This document shows, piece after piece, positions 24,649 to 36,200 of a stretch of 64,000 nucleotides of DNA (position 1 is its first letter; each line of letters starts with the position of its first letter). The position numbers and the translations under genes are program-made. The notes under the pieces are model-generated. The model saw only the letters and a list, made by a program, of their open reading frames with translations, had not been told where the DNA came from and searched no databases. Source of the stretch: Phoronis australis (Eukaryota > Phoronida > Phoronidae); contig NMRA01000037.1 of the NCBI GenBank assembly GCA_002633005.1, positions 453,345 to 517,344 of the forward strand, given 5' to 3'.

Positions 24649-26135
24649 GTCTTGAAAAAGCAAAACGAAAAACATGTGTAAGCAGAGGCCTTTTCGATTG
24701 CAGTTGAACTCAAGTATAGACAGTCAAGTTTAACATGTACACTTGTATTTCACAAAATTCCAAAGAGGGTTGAATAACACACAAAGCAAAAACCAAACTA
24801 ATTAAACCAGCATGTTACTTGATTTCTGTTTTCACTGACAACAATAAAATGAGCACCTCCACAAATTTGCAATAATTTACATAGCGCATCTCTATGACTG
24901 TGTAATCTGCACTGCACAATATTTATTGACGTCTAGAGGTGTGTAGTTTGATATTGTTAGCTACTAGCTATAGCACGCAACTGATTAGACAGTGACCGAC
25001 TCCCTGCTCCAGTTGAACTACAGACGGTGAAGCTTCTACAGGCAGCAGGTGGTACGGCGTCATATTCCCTGGCATGCGCTGTGTAAAAATGGCGAGTTTC
25101 CAATTTTGGGAACTGAACGAAGGACTGCTCGAAGAAAAAGTTTGGTAACGAGAGTCTTTTTTCAAGTTGGAAGGAATTATAGACATTGACGGCCTACGAA
25201 GGTGTCCCTCTGTGGGCACAAAGTTACTAATAACAACGCGACTTTGATGTTTTAATCAGTGTGAGGCATAATTTGACGAAAAGCTACTGGTGTATGAGGC
25301 CCCTATAGAAGCTTCACTGTTTCAACTGGGGCCTAGCAACTGATCTCAGCATAACTTTCCTTGACCTTATTGAGGGACATTTTGTGTGGAGGGTGTCTTT
25401 CCCGCATGGACTTTGTGCAATAAAAGCATCAGCTGATCCGATAATAGCCGGCTCAGTTGAACCGGAGAGCTAACTGCTAAATAACCGTAGTAGGCGTAGT
25501 ACAAGTTTAAGCCAAGCAGGTATTTTCAATCGCAATTAATGAATTATGACGACTCGGCGGACAAGACATGGGACAAATGAATACAGTACAGGGACACCGG
25601 GTCTGGAATGAACTTTGACCCACCTTTGGCACTGCCTTCGGAGTGTACTGGTTTCACGTTGCGGTAAAATATGGTTGATCCACCGAGTCTGTTCACTATT
25701 CTAGCATGCTATAGTCAAATTGCTTTCCTAAAACAGTTCCATAAAAAACCTGTCACAGTAACAATTGTAGAGGGCGCTTTATCTCAAAACACGCTGAGAA
25801 TAAACATTATTTTTAAATATTCATCATATCATTTCACAAGTATATTTTAAGAATTTAAAATACCGAAATATAAAAGTTGATTGGAATATAATTAAATGAG
25901 ATTCTTATTTTTTTAAAGATTTTTTTAAAATTTTGCATTGTAAATATTGTGAAAATATGTATTAGGCTTACCACGTGACCCTGAACCAGTGCGGTTGGCA
26001 GATGACGTAACACAAGGGAGACTGTACTTTTCAGGGTTTGCCAATCCGTCAGTGGTGGTCACAATTTTTTAGACATTCATGTAATCTCAGAGTTGAAACG
26101 TGTTATTTCATACGCCCATTTATTCATCCGTGAAG
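24649..26135. promoter_or_regulatory. Divergent region between PEX19 and LRRC58
   Basis: The two start codons are 1487 bp apart in opposite directions, so this interval should hold both 5'UTRs and promoters. AAAATGGCG at 25086-25094 resembles a YY1 site. The part around 25740-25970 is very AT-rich. No conserved ORF is seen. Confidence 0.5.
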
Positions 26136-29100
26136 ATGTGTACCGCGTTTGAAGAGGAGAACTTCGAGGATTTGTCTTATTCCCAACTGGAAACTTTTCC
26201 CGACTTTGGCTATCCAAAATGTCGGGCGTTGACAGCTCTCCATGTCAACCACAATAGCATTCAAGTGTTACCGCGAGCTATAGGCAACTTTCTCAATCTA
26301 GTCAAACTGGATATTAGTAATAACGCAATGACTTACATAAGTGAAGAGATTGTATCTCTCAAGAAGTTAACAACACTCGTTGCCAAAAATAATCATTTTG
26401 ATAACAGCACTTTGCCAAAGGATTTTGGTCTCATGGCCAGCCTACAAGTGGTCAACTTTAGTGGCAATCATTTCACCGAGTTCCCTATGCAGTTTACAGA
26501 GATGTCTCACCTAAAGTGTCTCTATCTTGGTGGTAACAGGATTGAAAATATGCCTCCTGAAGTCCAAAATATGCAACAGTAAGTTTAATTACTTGCCAAA
26601 TGCTGTGGGGCAATCGAGTTCGTTATTTCCCATTCTTGACCCAGTCGAACTTAAATTTCATGGGATATAACCATAGTATTATGACAGTTTTACAAATCTC
26701 GAACATAAGTCAGGTTTTTAATATTTTATAAGAAGTTTCAGTTGATTTCTTACTCGATGAATTGTTGTTGTGCTCTAGTCTTGGCCTCTTAGTTCTTCTT
26801 TACTTTCTATGAGAAGTGAATTGACAGTTTGTTATTCTTCAAGATAATTCTTGGCGAATAAAATGACACGTCTTGAAAAGTCTGCTTTTAGAACCTGATC
26901 TGTGTCAATAATGAACTGTTTTTTCTTTCCGAGCCAAAAATAAATTGAAATACATCATAATTTGAGACCAATTCAAACATTAAGTGGTCTCCCTGGTGGA
27001 AGGAGGGTTTGTTGCCACTTTAAGTAATGCTTGTGACGCCAATGGACAGATATAACGTGCCATATTTTGATAACTAGTTTGATGCTCATTATTCTGTGGA
27101 GAAAGCTGGTTCTCAAAATATGGGCACATCATATCCGACCATTACCCTTTTGACTCCACACTTTTAAAAACCTGAAGCACAAGATGAAGTGTGCCAGTAG
27201 CCACAAAGTTTGAGCTGGAGTCTGCTGAACTGTAACTGACTGGCCTAACTTTATTTCAGTTAGTCACATTGTTTAATGATTTTGCGAAATTCAACTTGAC
27301 ACAGTTACACCTTCTGTGACTTCATGGTGATTGCTGGATATAATTATTGAATTTGTACGCTAGAGTTCTTGGTTTTCAGCTATTAAATGCTAGGGAGTTT
27401 GATATTTTAGATTGATTTTAATTTTAACCGCCATAAATTTCAGATCTCATGACTGTTGGGGTTTGTTTTAGATAAATGTCCATAGTTATTGTTTGGTCTC
27501 ATACTATATTGTTTCATTTCAGGCTAGAAGTCTTCTACATGGGTGGGAACTTCCTGACAGATATCCCAGCAGAGATCGGCAACATGCGAAATTTGACCTC
27601 TCTGATCCTGTCTGACAACCACCTGCAGACATTGCCGCCAACCCTTATCCAGCTACATAAGCTCAAGTCTCTCAGCCTCCATAATAACCAAATCACAACC
27701 CTTCCACCAGAAGTTGTCAGCCTCAACTTGTTGGAGCTTAGTCTACGAAACAATCCTCTCGTAGCAAAGTTTGTGCATGATCTCGTGTTTGAGCCGCCAT
27801 CTTTGCTGGAGCTTGCCGGACGCAGCGCTAAGGCAAATAACTTGCGATATTGTGCTGCAGAGTTGCCTACAAACTTGGTGGAATACCTGAACACGGCGAG
27901 GCGTTGTGTCAACCCAAAGTGTAAAGGTTGGTTCATTTGTTCTGTGCACTGGTTATGTGTTAGCAGGTTTACACAAATGACTTTCAGTTGCGGGAATTGC
28001 TTATGAAAGTAAAAGATTGCTCTAATATTTTATAATTCAGAAGAAGAGTGCGACTGTATAAGGTCTTGTAAGACAGCCGCTAATTCCTGTATACTAGATG
28101 ATGGTTTTGATGTCGCTAAACTCTAATTTCTGATTTTCTCAATTTAGATGTCATAGGCATTATATGGACTTAATTGTGTGCTCTTTCAATCCAAGAACAA
28201 AGTAATTCATTCATATTGTTCAGTTCCAACCAAATCACCCACGACGTTGGTGTGAATGATTCTTAGAAGTGCAAAACGAAAGCAAGTCTGTTGTCAGAGT
28301 AATCTATGCGGTGTCATGTGTCAGGTGACTTGAGATTGCTTTTCTTGGAAGCCATGAGGTACCATTCGGTACAGCTTTACAATAACCACTTCCTGAAATA
28401 CCACAGCGCCCTCTATAATTCGGCGCCACTTACCCACAATTTTGGACACTTGCCGTACAGTTGTATTCATGTCGTGCCAATCAGTATTTAAGATATTTTG
28501 TCATTCACAGCGAGTTGATATGTTGACAGTAAAATTAAGAAAGCTTAAAAAGCTATGTTGGGGTCATACTTGGCCAAAATTTTCCAACAAAACCTCTGGA
28601 TTTAATTTGGAGTAGTGTGACAGTTGTTGTTTTGATAAAACAACACCAAACTTGTTTACCTTCTTAATGCTTTGTTATCTCAGGTCAGGTCAAGGGTTGA
28701 GTCATAATGGGGTCACTGGAGGTCAATTTTGTTTATTGGCATAAGGAACGTCAGCTGGAAAATAAAGAAAGTAAGGGTAAAGAAATAGGGAGATAAGTCC
28801 TTGGGGGCTCTAGTTTTCCGAGTGGTACTACACCATGTAAATAAAATGGAGGACGTCGCCATACTCTTTATTAGTGGTAATTCTTCTGTTAATTTACGAA
28901 TTCCATGTTTACTCTGTGCAAAGTTAAGTATCGCAGGCGTGGAAGTTATCTTGCAGATAGATGATAGCTGGTAAGGGACTGGGGTTTAGGGAATTGTAGT
29001 TGAGGCACGCGGCACACTGGACCTCAAATTCATTTCTGCCATGATAACTTACACTTAGCACCAAATGGATCATGGCTGCAGGAATGGAGTTTGGTCCCCT

Positions 29101-32100
29101 GGAGTTTGGTCCCCCAGTGTTTGGTCCCCTAGAGTTTAGTTCCCAGGAGTTTGGTCCCCCAGTGTTTGGTCCCCTAGAGTTTAGTTCCCTAGAGTTTGGT
29201 CCCCAGGAGTTTGCTCGCCGGTATGCAGTAATTTATGGGTAATAGTCACATTTTGAAAACCAGGTTTCTTTGTTTATTAACAAACTTCAAGCTAGTTCTC
29301 AAAACCTGGAACCCTGAAGTGGCTGTTATCATTTTCGGTGTGTGTGTGAAGTTGAGTTGTGCGAAGTTATTCTGCACTTAAATGATTGCTGTTGAGGGAC
29401 TGGGGTTTAGGGGTTAGCAGTTGGAATTTAGAGGTGTGGCAATGAAATCGTTTCCATGCTCGGTACCTTGGACCGCAAACTTCATTTCTGCCACGACACC
29501 TCACACTTGGCATCAAATTGATATTTATGGGTTTTTTTGTGTTGAACTGTGGTGTTGTGATGGCATCATTCTACAGTTTCCAAAACTTGATTCGAGTTTA
29601 CCAACACTTATTGAGTATCCATAGACTCTATTCACGCGGCGGCCATTAAAATCCAAAGCGAGGCTCACTGTGATAAATAATGCGGAAGTTGACATTGCGC
29701 TAGTTAAATGGCTGGTACTTCGAGTCCAACCTGGATATTAAATTTTAATGATGGGTTGACAATTAACCACAGGGACGTAGAAAATTACATTAGAGAACAA
29801 GTTAAGGCGCCAAAGAGTTGTCTGACGAAAGGGTTTAATTTTTTTGGAAAACTAGGTTTGAAACATGAAAAGTAAATATGACCAAATTGTGGCGATCGTA
29901 GTGTTACGGATTAGGTATTATGCTGAATGGAGGGTTACGTTTTTTCTTGTAAATTGTTGATCAAAATACTTTCTACGCAGACCAGGTCATCTGCTCGTAT
30001 TGTTGACGAGTTGAAGACATATTCGACAGTGGTGTCTGTCATGTGCAATTAGACACATCTGGTTTAATTTGTTGATCAAGAATATTAACATCAAGCATAG
30101 CCTGATCCTATGCACTCACTGGGACTCACAGTTGATTTGTCATTGGTCTGAAAGAATAATTGATGTTATTAAATATATTTTTATTAAAATAAAAAACCAG
30201 GCTCGTAATTGAAAATAAAAATTATTTGACCATCAATGCTTTCTTGGTTGTAATAAATCTTACATCTATTTCATGTGTTAGATATCAATCTGGACCAAGT
30301 TGAATTGTAAAATTAAAACACCTAATTCGTTCGTCCAAAACATAACATCGTTTTNNNNNNNNNNNNNNNNNNNNNNNNNNNNNNNNNNNNNNNNNNNNNN
30401 NNNNNNNNNNNNNNNNNNNNNNNNNNNNNNNNNNNNNNNNNNNNNNNNNNNNNNNNNNNNNNNNNNNNNNNNNNNNNNNNNNNNNNNNNNNNNNNNNNNN
30501 NNNNNNNNNNNNNNNNNNNNNNNNNNNNNNNNNNNNNNNNNNNNNNNNNNNNNNNNNNNNNNNNNNNNNNNNNNNNNNNNNNNNNNNNNNNNNNNNNNNN
30601 NNNNNNNNNNNNNNNNNNNNNNNNNNNNNNNNNNNNNNNNNNNNNNNNNNNNNNNNNNNNNNNNNNNNNNNNNNNNNNNNNNNNNNNNNNNNNNNNNNNN
30701 NNNNNNNNNNNNNNNNNNNNNTTGCTCGCCGGTATGCAGTAATTTATGGGTAATAGTCACATTTTGAAAACCAGGTTTCTTTGTTTATTAACAAACTTCA
30801 AGCTAGTTCTCAAAACCTGGAACCCTGAAGTGGCTGTTATCATTTTCGGTGTGTGTGTGAAGTTGAGTTGTGCGAAGTTATTCTGCACTTAAATGATTGC
30901 TGTTGAGGGACTGACTGGGGTTTAGGGGTTAGCAGTTGGAATTTAGAGGTGCGGCAATGAAATCGTTTCCATTCTCAGTACCTTGGACCGCAAACTTCAT
31001 TTCTGCCACGACACCTCACACTTGGCATCAACTTGATATTTATGTTTTTTTTTTGTGTTGAACTGTGGTGTTGTGATGGCATCATTATACAGTTTCCAAA
31101 ACTTGATTCGAATTTACCAGCACTTATTGAGTATCCCATAGACTCTATTCATGCGGCGGCCATTAAAATCCAAAGCGAGGCTCACTGCGATAAACAATGC
31201 GGAAGTTGACATTGCGCTAGTTAAATGGCTGGTACTTCGAGTCCAACCTGGATATTAAATTTTAAAGATGGGTTGACAATTAACCACAGAGACGTAGAAA
31301 ATTACATTAGAGAACAAGTTAAGGCGCCAAAGAGTTGTCTGACGAAAGGGTTTAATTTTTTTGGAAAACTAGGTTTGAAACATGAAAAGTAAATATGACC
31401 AAATTGCGGCGATCGTAGTGTTACGGATTAGGTATTATGCTGAATGGAGGGTTACGTTTTTTCTTGTAAATTGTTGATCAAAATACTTTCTATGCGGACC
31501 AGGTCATCTGCTCGTATTGTTGACAAGTTGAAGACATATTCGACAGTGGTGTCTGTCATGTGCAATTAGACACATCTGGTTTAATTTGTTGATCAAGAAT
31601 ATTAACATCAAGCATAGCCTGATCCTATGCACTCACTGGGACTAACAGTTGATTTGTCATTGGTCTGAAAGAATAATTGTTGTTATTAAATATATTTTTA
31701 TTAAAATAAAAAACCAGGCTCGTAATTGAAAATAAAAATTATTTGACCATCAATGCTTTCTTGGTTGTAATAAATCTTACGTCTATTTCATGTGTTAGAT
31801 ATCAATCTGGACCAAGTTGAATTGTAAAATTAAAACACCTAATTCGTTCGTCCAAAACATAACATCGTTTTAGAACTCAATTTCAGTTAACTCACCAATC
31901 ATAGTTATCATGTTTCTGCAGGAGCCTCTTTCATCCAAGGGGAACGGTGCCAGTGCCTACTGAGAGGCGATTTTTTCGCCGAGTGAGGGAGGGAACAATC
32001 TACCTCCCGATCACCATCAATAGCACCCCCGCCCTGTTGCAAGCTCTCATAGGCTTTGCCTCACTTTAAAGTAGCCTTTTGTGCTCTTAAAAATTGTCAC

Positions 32101-33271
32101 CTGTGTGGTTACAGGTGATTTGAACTTAGAGAGATTTTTCACTAGGGGAATTTTTATGCCTCGTGGGGGGAATTTCGCGTGATGTTTCAATATGTTTGAG
32201 AGGGGAATAGGGCCGATATTGGGCCCCAAATTTGAGGGATTGGGGGCCCTGTCCTTTTTGGAAAGAAAAATTATAATGTTTCAACCCGTAGCAGGGGCGG
32301 ATCCAGGTTTTTTAGTTAGGGGGGGCAGGGCACAGGAATAAGCAGCATTTCGGCAGATGCGTGCGCCCAGCCTAAACTCTGGGGATGCAGGGGTCTTGAA
32401 TTCTTGGGTTTGCGGACCTGTTGACTAAAAAAAAACCGGTAAATGGGGTTCATTCAGCGCCTATGCGTTGTTTATTCACCCCCTGTTGCGCACGTGTGCT
32501 AGTCAGCAATTGGCACCCGAACTCAAAATGGGGATCTGATACAATTTTAGGGGGGGGGGGCCATGCCCCCCCCCCTAAATCCGTAGTCGTGAAAACACAG
32601 CCTGGTTGGCCCATTCTCCGGTTGTTACTATGATGCTTAACAACTTACAGACATGCAACAAAATATGATCTAACTTTTCGAAAACATTTATAAATTTTAC
32701 ACGGACATATTTTGCTTCGTCGCGGCAACGACCCAACGCTTCCGAATCTCAACGTCTTTAGAGATTGTGAAGCAGACAGTTGCGTGTCCGTATTTTTTCT
32801 AGCTGTTCGCGAAACAACACAGTCTGAAACACAGAACTATGCCGATAAGCTAACAGAGCTATCGTAGCGAGCCTCGTTTTGGAATGCGCCTCCTGTCAGC
32901 GTGAATAGGGTCTATTGCCAGTTGCATTTTCTATCTATTCTCTCCACGACTCCATGACGGAGATGAACTGTTGTTAAATCGGTTTTCAAGCAAATGGATT
33001 GGCTTATAATGCGCGATGACTAACACCCGTTTATGTGAACAGTTATGACTTTTCCATCTGCCTTTCGACAGGTGTGTACTTTACGTCCAAGGTTGAACAG
33101 GTGAAGTTTGTTGACTTCTGTGGCAAGTACCGCCTCCCCCTGATACAGTATCTATGCTCTCCCAGCTGCACTCCTGCTACACCCGTACTGTGTGCTAACA
33201 GTAGTGATTCAGAGTCGGATAACGAGACCAAGGCAGCTGTCAAGCGCATGAAGAAGGTCCTCCTGGGTTAA
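26136..33271 (+). CDS. LRRC58: Leucine-rich repeat protein LRRC58, complete, 3 exons
   Basis: Exons are 26136-26578, 27523-27926 and 33072-33271 (1047 nt, 348 aa; human about 371). After MCTAFEEENFEDLSYSQLET come about eight LRRs of the L-x-x-L-x-L-x-x-N-x-L/I type, for example LVKLDISNNAMTYIS, LKCLYLGGNRIENMPPEV, LTSLILSDNHLQTLPP and LKSLSLHNNQITTLPPEV. The C-terminal signature is specific: NPLVAKFVHDL, PPSLLELAGRS, NPKCKGVYF, then VKFVDFCGKYRLPLIQYLCS and the terminal KRMKKVLLG, matching human KFVDFCGKYRLPL and QKVLLG. The four conserved Cys may bind metal. The N-terminus is shorter than human. Exon 2 ends at an unusual GTTGGT donor, but the split Gly codon G|GT fits. Intron 2 (5.1 kb) holds an assembly gap and a transposon. 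Human LRRC58 is thought to act as a ubiquitin-ligase adaptor; nothing here tests that. Confidence 0.96.
27052..27140. mobile_element. Palindromic MITE, family P, copy 4
   Basis: ATATAACGTGCCATATTTTG and CTGGTTCTCAAAATATGGGC form the arms. The core TTATTCTGTGGAGAAA matches copies 2 and 3, and the right flank CATTACCC matches the right flank of copy 2. It lies in LRRC58 intron 1. Confidence 0.7.
29085..29215. repeat. 15-bp minisatellite
   Basis: About eight and a half units related to GAGTTTGGTCCCCTG run in tandem, with variants GTGTTTGGTCCCCTA and GAGTTTAGTTCCCTA giving a partial 45-bp higher-order pattern. It ends at the start of the duplicated segment (29211). Confidence 0.9.
29211..30354. 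repeat. Left copy of a 1.15-kb duplication flanking a gap
   Basis: From TTGCTCGCCGGTATGCAG to CATAACATCGTTTT the sequence is nearly identical to 30722-31871, with only scattered substitutions and small indels (for example GGGACTGGGG versus GGGACTGACTGGGG). It includes a palindromic family-P MITE (29247-29330) and the small ORF at 29708-29875. Confidence 0.95.
29708..29875 (+). CDS. Second copy of the 55-aa transposon ORF (in the duplicated contig end)
   Basis: It has the same reading frame as 31225-31392, with NFND in place of NFKD. It lies in the left copy of the assembly duplication and is probably the other allele of the same locus rather than a second gene. Confidence 0.35.
   Translation: MAGTSSPTWILNFNDGLTINHRDVENYIREQVKAPKSCLTKGFNFFGKLGLKHEK
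30355..30721. other. Assembly gap, 367 N
   Basis: This is a run of undetermined bases. Both flanks end at the boundaries of the same duplicated 1.15-kb segment, as expected when two overlapping or allelic contigs are placed side by side. Confidence 1.
30722..31871. repeat. Right copy of the 1.15-kb duplication
   Basis: It repeats 29211-30354 and then runs into unique sequence (AGAACTCAATTTCAG...). It also carries the family-P MITE (about 30758-30841) and the ORF at 31225-31392. Confidence 0.95.
31225..31392 (+). CDS. Small transposon-borne ORF (55 aa), likely first exon of a longer protein
   Basis: It starts MAGTSSPTWILNFKDGLTIN and continues with RDVENYIREQVKAP and KGFNFFGKLG before TAA. 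It begins just inside the left terminal repeat of the element at 31139-32914. The pattern (W-I/L-x-F, a short helix ending Y-I, then G-F/Y-x-F-F) recalls from memory the N-termini of transposon-spread animal proteins with SWIM-type zinc finger and YqaJ-like nuclease domains; that resemblance is weak. The copy at 29708-29875 differs by N/K at one residue and by a silent change. The body of any such protein is not visible downstream, so it is a remnant or one exon. Confidence 0.4.
   Translation: MAGTSSPTWILNFKDGLTINHRDVENYIREQVKAPKSCLTKGFNFFGKLGLKHEK
32292..32590. mobile_element. Possible nested element with CAGGGGCGGATCC end
   Basis: CAGGGGCGGATCCAGG at 32292 followed by a G-rich tract, and a C-rich tract then TAAATCC near 32580, resemble the two ends of hAT-like non-autonomous elements common in animals. 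CCGTAG precedes the left end and also occurs at the right end. The right terminal repeat is not intact, so this is tentative. Confidence 0.4.
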
Positions 33272-36200
33272 CGGTCAACACGGTTCATGGGTTAAAGGTC
33301 AACACGGTCCATTTGTTTAAGGTTACACAAGGTGAAGGTCACATTTTACTATTGGTGATTGGAGATCAGTTTATTGAGTTAAAACTATTCACTGGGTTAA
33401 TTTCTTGACTGGGTATGCGCTGTCTTCACACTGGTTGTTGGTATACGATTTGAATTCCGCTTTTGAACCACTGTACGCTAACTCTGATTGTGTTGTACAG
33501 CTGCGTACCTGTCTTTTTAGCTCGAAAAGTCGTGTCGGAAAACCCAATTAGTTGTATATGACAGTCATTTCCAAAAAATTTACATAGTGTGGAGACATTG
33601 CTTTAGACTCAAGTGTGTGATAATGTTTCTAGTCTGTGTTGCTATATATAGGTTATATATTAATAAGTTGTTTATTACGTTACGTTATTTGATTTAATTT
33701 AGTTTACAAAGTTTCTGTATGTTGTGCTCTTGATGTTATGCCGTAGTGCAAAATGCTGTGAATGTAAACATTACAAAAGTCCAGAATTATCGCCATTTTT
33801 CTTGGTATACAAAGAGTATAAGTTTTCCACTCTTGTCCTGCTCTCAAATTAGTCTTCCTATCTTCGCTCCTGTCAACTGCATGCACGTGGTCAAAATTTT
33901 ATGGTTGGTGTTGGGGTGCACACTAAAACCAATATAGCAGTTCTACACGTATTTTTGTGGTAAAAGTCAATTAGGAGGGTGTTGAATATTTTGTCACTGC
34001 CCATCGCAATTTTTGCAACATCAAAAGTGTGTGCTTGCTGCAAGCATCGTCCGCTTCTCTTCCAAAAGTGTAAAATTTGTGCACCGTTGAAAACGGTGAT
34101 TGTTGAGACTGTTCTCGTCGGTTGTTTAATTTGTGACACTGCTTGTGTGAGACTAGCATTCGTTTTAGAAGAACAGGTGTGAAGCACGCAGATGGTCTTC
34201 CTTTCTAAGTATTAATTGATGTGTTGGGAGAAATGTTAAGGTGAAAGTTTAGAGTCAAATCAGTACTCGACACAGGCAAAAATGTGCACTCGAAAATATG
34301 AGTGATGCATATCAGCCATTTGTATAATATTGGTGGCCAAAAGATAATAAACAATAGACATTGGCTTAGTGTCCGTACAAGTTAGTGATACGAGTGAGGT
34401 ATTTTACTTTTTCTACTCTTATTTTCAAGTGGTTACCGTACTGTCTTATGTCGAGCCCTGCAGGTGAAGTAAAACAGTGACGCTCTATAAGGAATGAGTG
34501 AATTCATCCCTTTGTCAATAGTGAGCCTGGTGCTCTGTGAACAACGTCATCTTGATAATACTATACTAATATACCCAGATTTATTTCTATCCAGCCTACA
34601 TGCAATGAATAGCTATCTAATTCAAGAAGAGTGCTTGAAACACAACTATTGAACATAAGATAAAAAGGTCAAGTTGATTTCGCAGAGATCCTGTCATACT
34701 TCACCGACACGAAATTTATTTTTGTGAATCGGAAAATGAAAACTATGGTGGTTTTCTTTTCAATTACTCAAAAAAAAACGGATACTTGGTAAACATTTTG
34801 CGTAGTGGATGTCACACCCATAATAAGTGTATCAGTTTGTTCTACATGTGAAGACCTGAACGCTGCAGCACTGGTCTGGTTCTGGTCTGTGTAATGGTTG
34901 TTGCCAGTCCCCTGTTTTTTTTTTCTTTAAAGTAGGTCTTCATTATTCAAGCTTCTGCAATGTTTTCTATGTTGCATTTTTGTTGATTACTATACGAGTC
35001 AGGGTTCTATAGTGTAAACGGGGTTCTGTAGTGTAAACTGGTATCTCTTATGCACTGTCATTCAACTGACTTGAACACTTGATGGTTAATCAGGCCTCAC
35101 CTGGGGTCCGTTTCATGCAAGTGACCACTTCAAAACTGCTGAATAAACGTTTAGCCAAGCAATTATAAGTGCATCACAGTCTAGGAATAATTCAGAAAAA
35201 TAATTATATGTGTATTCTCAGAGACTGCGCTTTTGCTTCATGTAAGATTTAGGAATTTTCCAGAAATAGATAAATTTCTGTCTTCAGTCTTGATCACTTT
35301 TCATGAAACAGACCTCTGAAATTGCTTTAGAGTTAATTAGTGATACAGTGTTCTGCAATTAATTTCTTTGTTATCACCATTTTTTAATTCTTAATGTCTG
35401 ATGTGAAATTTGAAATTCGTATTGGACTCTGGGTTTGAGCGTTAATTATTGTTAGATTTTTCTGGGTCAGAAATCTCAGGGAAGGAATTGTTCGTTGCCA
35501 GAACAAGCTGATGATTGGCTGTTAGATTGGTCATATTTGTAGCAAGCATTCAGTCGTATCACTACAATACTCAATGCTTGACATTATTCTCTTAGAAAGT
35601 TGAGTCTTTGTTCTGGTACATGTATTTGTCATATTAAAAAGTAACGTTTAAGACTGGTGCGTTGGGACATGTTTTACAAAGCTTAGATTAGAAGCTTGGA
35701 ATTAAAGATCATTAACACGATAAACTTTCCGCAGTTTGGGAAGTATCTGAAATTCAGGACACTGAAATTCAAGCCATCATTTAAAATATTCTTGACCCTG
35801 AAGATTGAGACATGGGTAATTTTGATGTTCATTATATTTCTCAAATGTTGGACACTACATTTTTTATCTACTAAGTCTCAAATAAATCACCAAGAATAGC
35901 TACCAATGCAAAATTTATGGTATTCTTAATTCTTGACTTTGGGACGTCCAAAAACTATTTCTAAAATTTAGTAAAAGGTCCAACCTTGAACAAAACAATT
36001 TAAACTGTCCCCCAAACGGGAATATTTACGATAGTTTTGGCACCTTTGTTTGTGTAAGTGGACAAATTGAATACTGCGAACTAAGTTTGTCTAAATTTCT
36101 GTAATAATCGGGTCTATATACTTAGGTCCAATGAAGTCCTTGAAGCAGGACCTACTGGCAGATTTGTATTTGAAGTCCACGGCTGGTAATGCTGTAATTT

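Larger units (their letters stand above)
31139..32914. mobile_element. TIR DNA transposon in LRRC58 intron 2
   Basis: TAGACTCTATTCATGCGG at 31139 and the complement of GCGTGAATAGGGTCTA ending at 32914 form diverged terminal inverted repeats. They continue inwards with GCGAGGCTCACTGCGATA against the complement of the AGCGAGCCTCG region, so the arms are about 50-55 bp with mismatches. The left end also exists at 29622 in the duplicated segment. It carries a small ORF close to the left end and a second, nested element near 32292. I could not define the target-site duplication or the superfamily. Confidence 0.6.
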
